Source of the DNA: Phalacrocorax aristotelis
Taxonomy: Eukaryota; Chordata; Aves; Suliformes; Phalacrocoracidae
DNA length: 64,000 nucleotides
Assembly: GCF_949628215.1 (NCBI RefSeq)
Contig: NC_134277.1
Coordinates: forward strand, 56,554,918 to 56,618,917
Direction: 5' to 3'
Shown: piece after piece, positions 36,201 to 51,200 of the stretch
How the letters are laid out: each line of letters begins with the position of its first letter
Numbering within the stretch: position 1 is the first letter of the stretch
Notes under the pieces: generated by a model
The model's database searches: none
What the model was told of the DNA's origin: nothing
The model's input: only the letters and a program-made list of their open reading frames with translations
Position numbers and translations under genes: made by a program

Positions 36201-39200
36201 ATTCCTGTGCTAATCTAGGCTTTTCAGACACCAGCTAAACTTTTACACCCATTAGCACAGCTCAGACAGCCCAAGGACAGATTTACTGTTATTTCAGTCC
36301 CTCCAGAGTGTTATCAATAGAACTGTTGCCCAAATACCAATTGCAGGACTAAATCCCCTTAAATACGCCTTTACAACCCATTTGGAGAACATGAGTTTCC
36401 AAAAGGTTGCAGTGTGAACCAGCAAGGTTTACAGAGGTGTGTTGCAGAGCAATTCAGCTTGGTAGCTCTTAGTCGGAGGTGAAGCGAAAAGGTCTTGACT
36501 TCTGGAGCCTTCAAGTTTTTCTAGTGGTGATGGCAACAATGCTTTTAAAACTGTATTATACACAAAAGTGTGTATTCAGTTTAGGAGTGGTTGAAATATA
36601 TGTATCACAAAGGTGCATTTTTAGGATATTTCTGAATAAAACCAAAATTTAAAGGTATCTCCTTGTACAGGACTAACGTAGTTACGCTCTGTCAAGATGT
36701 AGAACCAAAGGATAATTTTCCTACTTAAAACAAATCCATGTTGCTGGTGGGTTTATATGTTTTTCTCTGCTGCTTGCAAAAATAGCATACTGGGATCCCA
36801 AACAGGCCTATTCAAAAGAGAGGAGGCTTCTGTAAAGTTCAGCTGGTTGACAAACTTTTTGGAATCGAGCATGAGGCTGTTGTCTACACAACAGGCTTCT
36901 GTCAGCACAGCTGTGCTGATCAGGAATGTGAAGAGGTGTGAACACTGACCAGTTCAGCTGTTTTGGCAGAAGCTATTAGCAAATATGTTGTTATATTGAC
37001 AAAACTTCTCTTTTGCTGGTAAAATTGGGCTGCTTAAAGATGAGTCTCTGTAAATGGCTTTACATTCTAGTATGAAGTGTAATTTGTCTGGAAAGCTATA
37101 TTTGCCCTGTACTTGCAGTGCTTTGCCAGTACCTTTGGAGTGCTAAAGGGCTCTGGCATTGACACAGGCCAAACTTCCAAAATCTATCAGTAATCCAAAC
37201 TCATATGAAAAGGGTGGAAGCTGAAAGGAGGTGTGTTGAAACAAAGGTTGCTGAGAAACAGATGGGAGCTGACAGGACTCCTTCTCTGTTGGTAGAATTG
37301 ATATCCTTGCATGATTCAGATCTGCTGTGCACCTCCAGGAAGGTGGGCTTTTTAGCTGAATGACACTAAATCTTTGAGGTTGTGCTGCTTCTGTCATCAG
37401 TACACCAGCAGCAGCTAGAGGGCATTTTTTTTTCCTGTAACTGATGGGGCTAGCCTTTTGCACTGGCATTAAACATCATAACAGGACGGCTTTGCTTTTT
37501 TTTCCCCGCTATTATTTCTTCAGTCACACATAGCCTGAATGTCCAAAATACTGTGAGTTTAGGAGTAAGGAACTGTTGAAAATGAGCGCTATCCTGAAAT
37601 ACTGTGTCCCCATTCGTTGTTCAGTATGAAGCATATAAGAAGTTAAATGAACAAGTCATAATTCTTCCTTGATTTAAAATTAAGTACTGACTTTCAGCTG
37701 TGCATGGAAGTAATATTTTTCTTATGACTTCATGCTCATTGCTTGTTCTTTCATCTAAATAGCAGTATTTTGTATAAAATCTGAAACTTCAGGATTTTGG
37801 ACTCTGTCCTAATGAAGAATACCATAGCAGACAGAGCCTGTGAGTTGTAAGATTTGACACTGGGTTCGTTTACAGTGAATGAAACCAGATTAGGCACTGA
37901 AATCCTGGATGTGAACAGCATAGCAACACAGTACAATTGTGGAGACACTTACTGATGGTTTAATGTTTATTTTTCAGTAGCTATTATACTTGGACTGGTG
38001 CCTGGTTAAGTTAGCAAAAATAAAGCTGGAAGATTTTAGGCAGCTTCAGAAGCCTTGCAGTAGGCTTTTGTAAAGCAGTTTTTATTGTGTTTGAGCTCTA
38101 ATATTCTAAAGAGAAGACCCAAGAAAAGATCACCAAACATTTTAATTGTTACTGTATCTGCTGGTTTCCAAAGGAAATATTTTTCAGGGCATCTCCTGTC
38201 TTGTAGCCTTCTTATCTGCTTTATGTTGTTTTATTAATCTTTTTTCCTTGCCTGATGGACTTATTTCTTATGAAGATTGCAGGCTGTTGGTTGTTTTACT
38301 GTTTAAAATGGTGAGGTTTTGAGATTTCACCAAAGAAAAAAATATGACTTATTAAAATGGTGCAAAGATCCAGAGTCTTTGTTGTGCCCATTCACGGTAT
38401 TTTCTGTGAGTGTTGTTAGATTGGTAGGAAGACTGTAAGTAGCTAGTGTTGACCTGAAAATGTTTCCCAGTAGGCATATGGTCTTCATTACTTCTGTTTT
38501 TAAAATACTGTGATAAAATAAAACACTTTGTCAGTAGCTAACAAAGAAAAAGAAAACAGTCTTGGGTGTAGAAGATAGAAACTATTGAAAAATAGCCTGT
38601 ATTTTGTCATTGTTAGAAACCAAAATGGTGGCAGTGTCTGGCACTTTTCCATGTACTTGAACATTAAAAGTGTTCTGTATCCCAGTGTTTATGTCAGAGT
38701 TGGCTGAAACCAACTGATCTGCAAGTTGTCTTTTAGAGGATGCTTTGTCATTGCAAGTTGTAGGTGTTGCTGCAAAGTAAGGGTGTAATGAGAATAGGTT
38801 TGTGGATAACAGCCTTCCCATAAGTAAAAGTTTTTGTAAAGAGAAGAGAATAATCTGTTTGTGATACATTGGACAAGAAGTGACTGTTAAAATTTCAGCA
38901 AAAAAGATTCCAATTAAACTTTAAGAAAATCTTTCTCATAGATAGGATGACTTTCTTGTAGTACAGAGACCTTGTGGATATTGCAGTCAGGATAGGGGTA
39001 TCTAGTGCCATTGTGATTGTGTCTTGAAGTTAACCCTGACCCCCTTTTCTGGAGGAGAATGGGATGCTGAACTTTTGTAACCTCTTTTAAGAGAGTACAT
39101 ATTTCAAAATAATTTTATGGAACTGCAACTACAAGGTGCTTACTTATATTCTTTGTATAATAAGAAGGGGTATTGTATACCATGTACCTGCTCAGGGTAT

Positions 39201-42200
39201 ATAATATGATTGTCAGTTTCTTTTATTTCTGTCAAATTAATGATCTTAAGATATGTGGAAGTGAACTTGGTGATGAATTCTAACTTCTTTTAACATTCAA
39301 ACTGAAAAACCTAAATATAGTGAAATATATGGTCTGGAAGTAAAGATACCATCTCCTCTGCTATAAATTGCTTTAATTCTATTAACGTTATTGCAGTTCT
39401 GAAAACCTTCATGAGATGTTTGAGTACTCTGTCCAATCAAAAGTTTGTTCAGTTGTTCAGACTGAACAACTGGTACCTTGTTATATTTTGTATCGTATTT
39501 ATTTTTTAGATGATGTTTCTCATCAATGAGTTATGAGTCAGAGAATTTGATTAAAGGTAATTGTGTCAGGAAAATCGGGGGGGGGGGGGGGGGGGGAACC
39601 CGCATACGTGAAATATCAGTTGTGTCCACTACAGATTCTTTTTTTTGTGAAGGCAAAGATTCTTTTCTCGTATGACCCTTCCTAAGAAGCCAGTGGGCAT
39701 GATCTGTCAGTAGAAAAATATTCGTTAGGCAATACATTGAGTTAATCAGTTACTAGATTCAGTTGTTTCAAGTAACCAGATGCATTTACTTTTTACCACT
39801 CCACATATTAAATTCCTGTAAATGATCAGTAACTATTATATTTAACTATGCATTGTTCAATCAAGGAATCTGTTAATGTTAAGGATATTCAAGGTTGCTT
39901 CAATATGTATTTCCATGAAAAGGCTCTTCCAACTTTTCTTTATGTTCACTTAGTCTCTGACATACTGGTAAGTTACTGCAACTTTCCACTTCCATTTGAT
40001 CTGCAAGAACAGTTCATTTAAACCTGAAGCTGGGATTTACACCTTCATTAGGTTGTTTAGAAAATTAATGTTGTATCAGGACTGCAAATGAAATTCATGG
40101 TGTGGTTCATGATTTCAGAAATAGGAGGTAGGTGTGTGCTCATTCTTTGAGCTGAGTAAGGGTTGAGCTTATATATTTTCTGTGTGTAAAACAGAACTAT
40201 AATCAGGCTCCAAAAATGTCATGAAGTTATTGGTTTGAAAGGACAATCTGGAATTTTAAGAATGTATTTTATTAATATAATTTACTTAATTCTCTTTGGG
40301 AATAAAACTTTACAGATTTGTTTTGGAATTTTTTGAGGAGAAGTTTGGGAAGTTCAGTAAAAATTTTATACTGATTTTGAGTTTGTTTGATGCTCTTTTC
40401 CAGCCTCAGCTAGTAATCATTAAGGTCTCTTGAGGGACTATGTATTTGGTCTTTAGATGGAGAATTCAGGGTCATAGTACACATATTCATGTGTGTGCAC
40501 ACATGGACGTGCAACCCCTGCGGTGCAGTGAAGTGCTTGGTCAAGGTCAACTTCTTCACTGGTCATTGCTGCACAGATTTGTCTGCCAACAAAAATTACA
40601 GGCACAGCAAACTGAAGATCTGTTCAGGTAATATGAATGTTATCCGATTTAGATGAGAAATAATTATGTAATTAAGTAGTTACTTTAAATTTCTGTCATA
40701 GGTTCATAGGATAGTCATGTCCTTATCAGACTTCTGTGTATCCTGTGGCCTCAGAGTTGAGACTTCTCTGAGGCTATCCTGACACTGCACAGCTTGGCCA
40801 TAGCTTTATAAACATTCATAGAAAATATACCTTGCAGGTACTCCTTAGTTTTACAGGTTTTTTCCCACTACAGAAATAGCAAGATTATTAGTATCTGAGT
40901 TGAAGTCTGACGTCTTTCTGTGGACTCCTGGCTGATTCCCAGCATTAGCCAGGTGTTTTTCCCAAACGCTCCCTTACCTTAGTAGTAATAGCATGGCAGA
41001 GGTAGGTGGGTGGAGAAGTAGCAAATTAGGTGAGGACACACAGAGGTTAGTACAGACAGCTCACCTTAGTTTTTAGCTAGTTTCTGTGCAAGTTTTCCAA
41101 CCTGGATGGATTCTGGGGGAATGCCACTGCTACACTTCTAGGGGTAATTGACTGCAATGTTTTAAAATTAGCTTTTACAATACAAGTATTTGAAGTCATA
41201 AGATCAGCTGTATTTGTACCAAGCAGGGTACAAAGAGTGAGTTGTTACCTTCAAGAGTGTGAACTTAGCAATATTTCTATAGACCCAAAACAATGGTGGG
41301 GAATATGGGTCTCTCTCAGCCTCCTTACAAGGCAGGGAGAAAGGTTTAAGTACTTAATTTGCGTGTCATCGAAAAGCTTAAGCTTTGAATTGAAATTTTG
41401 TTTTCAAAAAATGCTCACCATGTAGCACTTCTGAGATCATGTAGAAGGGTGCCTCCACTTAGATTGGGAAGCCACTTCTGCCTTGAAATTCAGAGTGACA
41501 AGCTTTAGCTGACTTGGCAAAGAGAGTGATATTAGCATCTCGTAGGTAATTACAGTTTAGGTTATGGAGGGAAGAGCTGCTTTCTTATAACTTATATTTG
41601 GCATGTTGAAAAGCTAGAAAATATGGCCCAGAAGTTTGTAAGCCTGATTAAAAGCCTGTTGAAAACCAGGCTTGTGTTGGTGAAATGGTCTGTGGCTGCG
41701 TCCCAGGAGTGTGGTTGGGGTTTTTAGAGGATTTGTTTGGGGCTGGGTACCCAAATCACATGAAAGTTGAATGGAGTTGGACAACTGGCAGAGGCTGTTT
41801 TTTGTCCCCTTCTAGACTTTCAGTGGCTAAATCCTAGCAGAAAGTTTTGCATTTGATTTAATAATTTTATTTTATTTTGGCTTCCAATTTACAACACCTG
41901 ATTTTGTTTAAAATACAGGGTTAGAGTGTCTAAAGAGGTATGTGTAAAAGCAATAAAGTAATTGATATATCATACACATTCATAATCAGCAATTGGGAAA
42001 TGAAATGTATTTATCAGATTGTTGGTCGGATTTTATGCCTGCTGACTTAAGGTTGTTTTCCTTTTTTTAACTTTCATCTCTCTTGACAGTTTGCTCTGAC
42101 TTCACCTTTTTCATGTTGGTTCTGGTCTCCTGTAAGCTTGCCTACCCAGGAAGTTGTACTTCCTTTCCTTCTGACCAACACATGGCAAGCATTTTCCAAG

Positions 42201-45200
42201 AGTCGTTGCTCGTTTTGCTAACGCATTTGGCAGCTCTGACATTGCAAAGTTTCATATAATGCGTCTGTTAGATTTTGGCTTTTCTCATCACAGAGAATTG
42301 CTTGTGTTCTTCTGCTTGTTTCATTAATCTTTATTAAGTAAAGATGTAAGCTGTCTTTAATTGAATGTTTTCTTTTGGCAATAGAACAAGTCAAAAGGTG
42401 TTTCTCATTAATTTGTTATTCAGTAGGGATAGCCATCTATCTGGATTGAATTTGTGACAATGTTTAGTCCCTATTTGTAGAAATGCCTATGTTGAACATA
42501 TTTTTCTATGTTTTGCTCAGAATATCCTATACAGGCTGACTTTATAATGTCATTTGTCATGTGGGAATTGAGCTACAGGGAATTGGTCTGTGTTGACAGC
42601 ATGTCTCCGTGTTGGTTTTTCCTCTCCTTTTAGTACAATGTGTTTTATATTTGGTCTTATAAAGTTTTATCATGCTATCAAATCATGAAGAAGTGCAGAA
42701 ATGATGGCTTTTGGTTTTCTCTAGCATATGATACAAATATTTTGGACAAAGGTCATAATGAGAAATGCTGACCTTTTTTTTAATGACACAGAAAATCATA
42801 TTCAGACTTTCCTGTAGCAGTTAATTACAGGGGCATCATTAGCTTGAAAGCAAATTGTATTGAAGAAATGAGAGTAGTAATTTCAGGTGTTGCATGAGTT
42901 CTTTTATCTCCCTTCCAGTTCCTGTACTTTTAATAATTTTTTAAGATTTACTTCTTTCTCTGTTGTTTTGTGGAAGGTACAAACTGTGTTTGTGACCCCC
43001 TATCCGGGATAAAGTGTTAAATTTCATCGAATACAAATCAAATGCGCAACAGCCTGAGAAGTGAAGAAGTATTTTTAACCTTTTGAAAAATTCTAAATAA
43101 ATCTAAGGTAACCTACATAAAAATATTGGTTTTTAGGGTGATTGTCCTTTAAGTGATGATACTGCAACACATTGGTGTTTACCCCAGATGCTTTCAGGCA
43201 GCTCCTAGCTGAATCAAATTGTTTTCGTACACGTGTTAGGAATTCGTACACGTGTTGTCATATTGTCAGTAACTCCTAAGCAAGGAAATGGGGTGTCCAA
43301 ATGTGTGTCCAGTACATGTCTTGGAATAGCATAGGATCTACAGGCACATATGGAACTTTGGCTGGGACAAAGTCGTTTATTTGGTCGGCCTGCTTTCTTA
43401 AAACTTACGAAGAATGTCTGCCATAAATGTAGCTAAAAATCCCACTGTCATCTAGCAAAAATGAAATAAAGCTATGTTGTAGCTGACGTGGTATTATAAA
43501 GCTAAACCTGGAAAGACCTATTAGTCTGTTTTTCTAACAGTTCTTTTTGGAAACAGTTTTTGCTAGCGCTTTTAGATTTAGTGTGACATTCTTGAGCATC
43601 TGGCAATTGGCAGCTTTGCTAATAACACTTTTGTGCAGTCTAACAGCTTTTACTCTTATTACATTTTTCCAAATCTTCAGCCTGACCTTTCTCACTTCAT
43701 AATATTTATTTCTGTCTGTCAGAAGAGAGTCATTTAGGGTGGATTCCAAAGCAAAGTATGTTTCTTTTATGTGATAAATATATTGACTGCTTTAAAGTGG
43801 ATAAACTAGCAGTAGTTTGTTATGACATGTTACTTCTTCTCAAACTTTTGTCCCATATGATGCCTGAAAATATCATCATTTTTCCTGTGGTATGTTCCAA
43901 AGCTTGAGTGCCATCACATGGCACTTGTACTCTAAGCACAGAAATTATTAGCTTCATTGTGTCAGAGGTGACTTCTGCATATCAGAGTAATTGGCCCCCT
44001 TTCGTCAGTGCAGGAATGTCACACCAACCCTATAGAAGAAACTAAGATTTATTTCCCATTGAAGAGTGCCTTTATTTTACTAGGTCTCTCTGATCCAACT
44101 AGAAAAATCTGGGGGAGTGAAACACTTTAAGTCCTTCCCTTTGTCAGGAATTGTGATGTATTAATAATGACATAATTTAATCAGATAATAGCAGCAATCT
44201 CACTCTTAGCTTTAATTGGAATGGGTATATATTGCCAATATTTATGGAAAATTTGTTTCAATTCATTTTACCAAATGAATCTTCAATCCTCATTAGTGTC
44301 TTGCATAAAGTTACTTCTGTAATGCCCCCAGGTAGTGATGAAGGCCTTAGTGCTATTATAATTTACTGTTTATCGTGAGATAGTTATCTTTTGGTTTTGC
44401 TAGATAAATATATTTTTAGACATCTTGAGCCTTCTGTTGTTGCTCTGTATCAAGATTGGGCCATCAAATAACTGGAGGTGTTTTTAGAACAGCTGTGACC
44501 TGGATTGTTCCATATTAGCTGACTCATTTTATGAAACTGTCATATTCCCCCAAATATGAAAAAAAAAAAAAAAAGATACAAGAACAGAGATATATCCCCT
44601 TTTATGTCACATTAAGTATGTCTCATTTTGAATATTCATACATTGTATGTCATGCTGTGGACTAACAGAGAGATGGTGGAGATGTTAGTTAAGATGATCC
44701 TTTCAAAATTTTCAGCTGCAAGTTTATCTTTATCCACTTAGAAAGTTCTGAAAAACAGAGGATGCTAAATATAGACAGTAAGGTCACTTCCTCCATTCTT
44801 GTCTGAGATAAGGATACAGGATTGCTGGTGGCAATTGTGAGGGACACAGGATTGCTAGTGGAAAGCTGTGGCATTCCCTTATAAATGCCTGCCATAAAGG
44901 CCCGTCTTCCCCTTAGGCTGATAGAAAGTAGCCAGCGCAACTTTTTCTTTCATACTTGTCTCATACCCAGTTCATTTTTCTTGCTCACAAAAAGGCAAAG
45001 ACGATAGAGGTACACTTCCTTATGTAGAAGATAGACTTGGCTGCAGGGTCAGGAAAGGAAGATTTAGGTGTGACTATGCTGAATAAGCAAATAGTCCTTT
45101 AGTGGACAGCTAGAGTGAGTTTGTGGTGGTTTCAGATGCTTGCTATGCAGATTAAATACTGCTTTGACAATGACAATTTTTAGGAGGCACTTGGGGATCT

Positions 45201-48200
45201 GGCTGAGGGTTATGTGTCTTGTAATCAGTTTGATTGTGAAACTGATGTACATTTTGCAGTAGAACAAAACAGCTCATACTGCAGGAATTTTGCAGGATGT
45301 GGCAGGTATAAGAATAAATTGTGCCTTTCCAGTGCAAGGTGTAGAATAGGGTTTTGGGGAGTCGAACTGGGGATTTGGGGGTGTGTGTGTGCAATTTTCT
45401 TTTGTTCTTTCCAGATTGTTTTACACAAATCTAAAGCTTTATGTGAGATTAGGCCTCTGTGTAGTTCCTTCTGCAGCTGAAATGATTTAGAAAACTCTGT
45501 TTTATTAAATTAGTTTTAAATTCTTTTGTCTCTCCTGTGAAAGATATTGTCTCTAAATAAAAATATATTCATTGGTTTTAAGGTACTAAAATTCTCTACA
45601 GGTAGAAACCATTTAAATATTGACTGTAGCCTAAGGAGATAAACTCCACTAGAGGGCAGTTCAGAGCAAGAGTGTAATCAGTTGCCTTGTTTCATCTTCA
45701 GAGACCATCGCTGTAAAGTCTATTCTTTCTGTATTCATCAGGGATTATTTTTTTAGCCTAAACTGTCTTCTGCTGTATCTAAACTTGCTTAAGACACTAA
45801 CTACATTATACTAAACAGGAACCTATATTTAGGTTTAAGCATGTGTAATTGCAAATCTACATTTTTGCATGTTGAGTTCAGCTGTCAGAGAACACTGTAT
45901 TTGGACAAACATAAACTTCAGGTGGCATTTTTGTATCTTTAAGAAGTTGTTTTACATTGTATATATAGACACACACACATACACATGTGTATGTGTAGAT
46001 ATTACAGTTATGGTGAGATCTGCATCAGGCTGAAGATGTTCTGAATGTAATTTTGTGCTCTCCATCAAACCTTTTGTATTTGTGTTCATGGTAATTTCTA
46101 AAACATCTGCACTGGGTTGCTCCATTGACCCATGTAGTTTACTAAAATAATAATGTTCAGCCTTTGGTTTTTGTCTGGATAATGAGATCTTTCATTTTTA
46201 GAAATAGCTATTTGTCACTTAACTCTTACAGTTAGAGATGGCTACCTCTTCTAGGTGTTTTATATGTCCATAGTTCTTGGGGCAAACCGTTTCCAATGAC
46301 AACAGATGTTTTCCCAACACTAGCTTTGCCAATTCAGGTCAAAAGCAGAATTATATATCTTTTTTTTTCTTGTTAGTCTATTGTGACCTGTGAAAACTGA
46401 TTAAACACTCCTTAGAACCTCTAATTTTAACCAGAAATCCATTAAATAATAGCTTTTGTTTGGAAACCTGTTACAATTTTTAAAATCCTTTTCACACATT
46501 ATATTTCTAAAATACCACTAGAAACATACATGACTTGCCATCTTTCCTGAATATAGTGTTTGAGGGATGGGAGTTTGTCGTTACCAGAAGAGCATCACAA
46601 AGCATTTTATAGTTGTTCTGTCTACATACTAAATGCTAATTTTCAGATGTTTTCTGTTTATGAAAACATTTGTGTGAGCAGACGTGTTGAGAAGTCTTTT
46701 TTGTGTTAATAATTGAGGTCAGTACATAATTTCTCACTTACTTCAATATGCTTTTCACTATTCAATTAAAGTTGTTTTGAGTATTTTTTTTTTATTGAGC
46801 AAGATCTTGTTTTTGAAGTGGCCCCACACATTTAAATGGTTTTAATGCTACAGTTCATTCCAGTGAGATAATGGTATATCCCTAGTTAGAGCCCTTCAGA
46901 ACATTTTTGGGTGGATCCACCATATTTTATTTGCTAGTCCTGTTATGTTTTAAAATGAAAACACTGTTATTTTCTGTAAACTTGAGTGTGTAAACATGAA
47001 AGGAAATGTCACCCGTTGCTCTTTAGGGTCTCATAGTTAGCTGTTGTCAGAGACATGATTTTGAATAAAAGTGGGTAAACTGGTGTGGTTTTTTTAATTC
47101 TCTCTTGAAAGTAGTGAAGTCAATAAGATACAGATTTGACCATAAGAAGAGTGTTGAATCCTTTCTTCCCAAAATGTTTGTTTTGAGGCTACATTGACAA
47201 AGTCATTTGTCATGTTCCTGAAGTCATAAAGCTGCTGGCTGTAGTATCTTGATATTCCCGTTATAACTAAGCTATAAAAACTGCTGGCTGTAATATTGTT
47301 GATATTCCCCATGGCACTGAGTGTAGAAGTTGAGTTCTTCCTTAGCTTTGACAATGTGGATCTGACGTCTCCAGAAAAATATCAGGTAATTAAGATAGTT
47401 TGTGGTATAATGGGGAAATTGGTATGGCTAGTGGATATTGTTTTGCTTGATACAATTTACTAAATATTAATTGGAGTAACGAAGTGCTTTAACTATAGTT
47501 TGAAGTGATCGTTATTCTTTTGCATTGTACACTAGAAGTAATTTATGAATTTTGAATATAACAGTATTGGTACAAGTGGAGGAACTAAGGAAGATTACCC
47601 CCATGAGTAATGATTTTCAAATGTGTGCTGTAATCAACAAAGCCGATGTTTAGACTGTCACGTCTACCAAACAGGCTGTCTGTATATAGAGAAGACTATT
47701 CTGGGAGAATAATTAAAAGGAATTTAGGAGATTCAGGAAGTTTTGTCTTGCAGTATATGTTGATATATTTTTATTTTAATACTGTCCTCACAGCTAAGGG
47801 TAATACAGAAATGTTGCCTTAGAAGTGCCAGCTGAATTAGGAGTCTTGTCTGTGACAAATCTCCTATTTGCTCTTGTAATTAGGCGATTTCTCCTAGTGA
47901 TATCTGAAAAGGAAGAAGAAAGCATGAGAATAGCTTTTGAATTTGCTACCTCTTTGAGGAGGAGAGACTCTTAAATCTGATTCTTGAGGGCTCTGATGGT
48001 TTCCATTAGTTCTAATAATAGCGATCAAAGACGTTGCTCCTTCCCCGTTGACTTCTCCCCTCTGTGTTGGTCATTGGTTCCATAAAAGAAAACTAGGCTT
48101 GGCTCTTTGACCACTCATTGTGGTCAAATGTCATTGCATTGGACAGGCCCAGTACATCAACTGCCTCCAATTTAATCCATAAATTATTAGGTTATACTGT

Positions 48201-51200
48201 GATTGACAGGCAGTAATCCCCAGCAGGGGAATATGATTGATATCTGGATTTGTAACCTTTTCAGTCGATCCTGCAAGAACTCCCTCAACTGGAAGATTTT
48301 GAGATTGTTATTGGAAGAATATGATGAGTTAAAGCTGAGAAAAACGAGAAAGCATCCTTCTGGCTATAGCTGTTAATTCTAAGTTGATTCTATAGCTGAA
48401 CAAGTCTGTATTTATGTAGTTCCGTAAGTTTTTTTGTATTTTGAAATGTCATTGTTGCTAACTTTTGGCAAACAGATTGTGTGTACTTGCTAAAGGGCCA
48501 GCCTTGCCCCCTGTTGTAATCAGTGTTTTATTTTGAAGGTAGCTCTGTTTAGCTGTGGAATAAAGTAAAATAAACCATACTGTCATGATTTTAGTATAGT
48601 TTGTGGTATTTGAGATATCTCTATGGCAGAGTGCAGATATAACACAGGCAATATGGGCCCTGCTGGACAGCCATTGGAGGTCTGTAGAGATGCCATAGAG
48701 CCTCTGAAATGACATCTGAATTCCACCTCAGTTGACCTGGCAAATTAAAAAAGGAATTCTATCCAAAGTGAATGAAACAGAGCAGGGCCATGAACCTGTC
48801 TAGAATTAAGATCAAACACATCATCAGCCTGCACAGGATAAACCCAAGCATTTACTCTTAAAAATGTGCTGGAATAAATAGAATACAATACCATTCACTT
48901 GTTGTACAATCTGGACAACCTGTGAACAAAAGCTGATGAGAAATACTAGTTAGTTCCTTTTTGTACTAAAATAGTAATATGTGTTTATGTTGTACATGCC
49001 CTTGATTGAATTGTTAACTGTTGTCTCTCTGGTTTAGGTTATGGTCAGACTGGTCCAATGGTTCAGAGAGGTGGATATGACTCCATTGCAGCTGCTGTTT
49101 CTGGTCTCATGCATATCACAGGGCAGGAGGTATGGTGCTCAGTTTATAAATTTAATACAATCTTTGTGCCATGTACTAGAACTTGATGCTGCATGGAGCA
49201 GGTTAGCCTATGCTAACACGTTATACATGCCCTCCCGAGTCCAATAAGAGGTCTAATCTCTGGGAATCTAAGAAAATGGTAGTGCTTACGTCCTTCAGGT
49301 ATCTTACTCCAGGCTCGCAAAGCCCAAGGAACAGAAAATGGAAGAAAAATTATATCCTAAATCTCCAATGAATAAATTGACAACTTATGCTAACCTGTTA
49401 ATGGCCACTTGTAGTCACTTCAAGAGCTGTAATAGACACATTGGTGACACCTGGATGATAGAACCGTACATATGTGTGGGAAGTCTCATCCATGCTTTGA
49501 TATCGATATCCCCTCTTTAAAAGAGGGAATTGTGAAGCCATCCAGATAACTCTGACAAACTGTCTTTTCAAACATCCTGCCTGAAAATAAGCAGGGAGAT
49601 GCTGTTACTGGTTCTGGAAAAGCTTTATGTGCTGCTATTCCCACGGATATCCAAGATCTTTGGTAGTTGCAGTAGTGTGGGAAGCATGACAGAGGTAGTT
49701 TAGTATCTGGATTCCAGGGACAGAATGTGTGTCTTCACCTCACAAAAAAGCTGGCCAAATAGGTGTTTACTTAAGCTGGCTTGAATCACCTACAGATGCA
49801 GGGAATGTGGTCTCCAAATGTCACGTCTCAAGTGAGATAGTGTTACAGGTCTGTTCTATGCACCATAAACACTAGTCTTCTGTGGTGGTGCTCCTGGTAC
49901 TCTGGAAGCAGTAGTGCAGGTCTTCAGAGTATGACACTTTTATACCCTAGATAAACGACGAGTTCATCAAGTTTCTGTAGTGTCAGATATTCATGTTTGA
50001 GTAGTTTGTTAAAATCTAACCATGCATGATCTGGCCATAACTCTGCTGTAGGACTGATATTCTGCCAATAGGCTTGTTTTCTGTTGAGAACAATGGCAAG
50101 CATCAGAAATATGTGCTTGTGGCAATTATTGTTACCAGAGTCCTCCTTTTTATGAGAAAAAAAAGTTAAGCATTGTTTGACTAGGGAAACTGAAACATCT
50201 CATGCCTGGTATTGTAAGACTGTCTGCCCATTGCTGCCATGTCAATGATACCTACTCATAAGGTGTCCCATCTCAGAACACGAGAAGACATGAACTTGAG
50301 TGCAGTCCTTACAGGTACTTCTCTTCAAGTGTAAAATATAAAATGCACATACACACTAGGCAATGACTGATCACAGTAACTGTAGTGTAAGTAATTTTTA
50401 TATTCTGACCCTGTTGTCTGTAGGGTGAAGGTTAGTATTTCCAATACAATGCCAGAAACTTCGTGTCAAAATATACCAAACAAAAATAAACGGGAGTATA
50501 AACTTCTAGAAAGGGGCAAATGTTGTTAGTACCACATGGATAAAGGAAGGTACGTTGAAAAATTGGAAAGAACGGGACTCTTGTAAAGCTTTTCAATAAT
50601 ATGTGAAAGACAGAAAATACAAATTTTTTACTGAATAATTGCATGTAAGTTATATTATGAAAGTAATAGTCCTCAGTGGCCATTATGAAGACTGATTTTA
50701 TTAAAAGATTGTGTTAAGATCTACACTGGAAATCCAGATGTTCACGTCACCTCACCAGGACTTGAGGCAATGTAATCATAGGAATCACTTAATCATTGTT
50801 AGTAACAGTTCCGTCTGTTCACTGGGGGCTTTTAACAATTCATTCAAACTTAGTCATTCCCTTGCATGATTAAAATAAACATGCTAAAACTTGCGTCTTA
50901 TTTTTCTTTATTTGAAGTTGGTCATATATTATTTCATCAGTTTCTCAAAATCATTTTCTGATGTATAGAGGGGACAGTTTTGTTAAAAAGACTGAAGGTG
51001 GTCAATGACTCCAAAGCAGCAAATGTGCCTTTTGTTGTTGTAGTGAAAATTTACTCAAGTGGCTTTAAAATCTTGTTGTATGCTTGTTTGAAAGTTACTT
51101 TACAATAACAATGTATATAATGCATGGTTTTTAGATATATATTTTTTTATGTATATATAATATAGATAATAGTAAAATCTTCCATGTTCTACATTTATGT

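Larger units (their letters stand above)
21902..49037 (+). other. SUGCT: SUGCT intron 6 (27.1 kb)
   Basis: This is the largest intron in view. It contains two CR1 copies tail to tail (23.06-24.65 kb), a pyrimidine-rich stretch (27.59-27.95 kb), decayed LINE remnants (about 31.7-32.8 kb and 35.9-36.2 kb), a 20-G run, several short palindromes and small duplications. The rest, including 24.7-27.0, 28.0-31.6, 32.8-35.9, 36.3-39.4 and 39.7-49.0 kb, is AT-rich intronic DNA with no gene I can support. Confidence 0.75.

Noticed and set aside
37143-37469. 108-codon minus-strand open frame
   Set aside because: No family resemblance, not embedded in a recognisable element, and a length seen elsewhere by chance.
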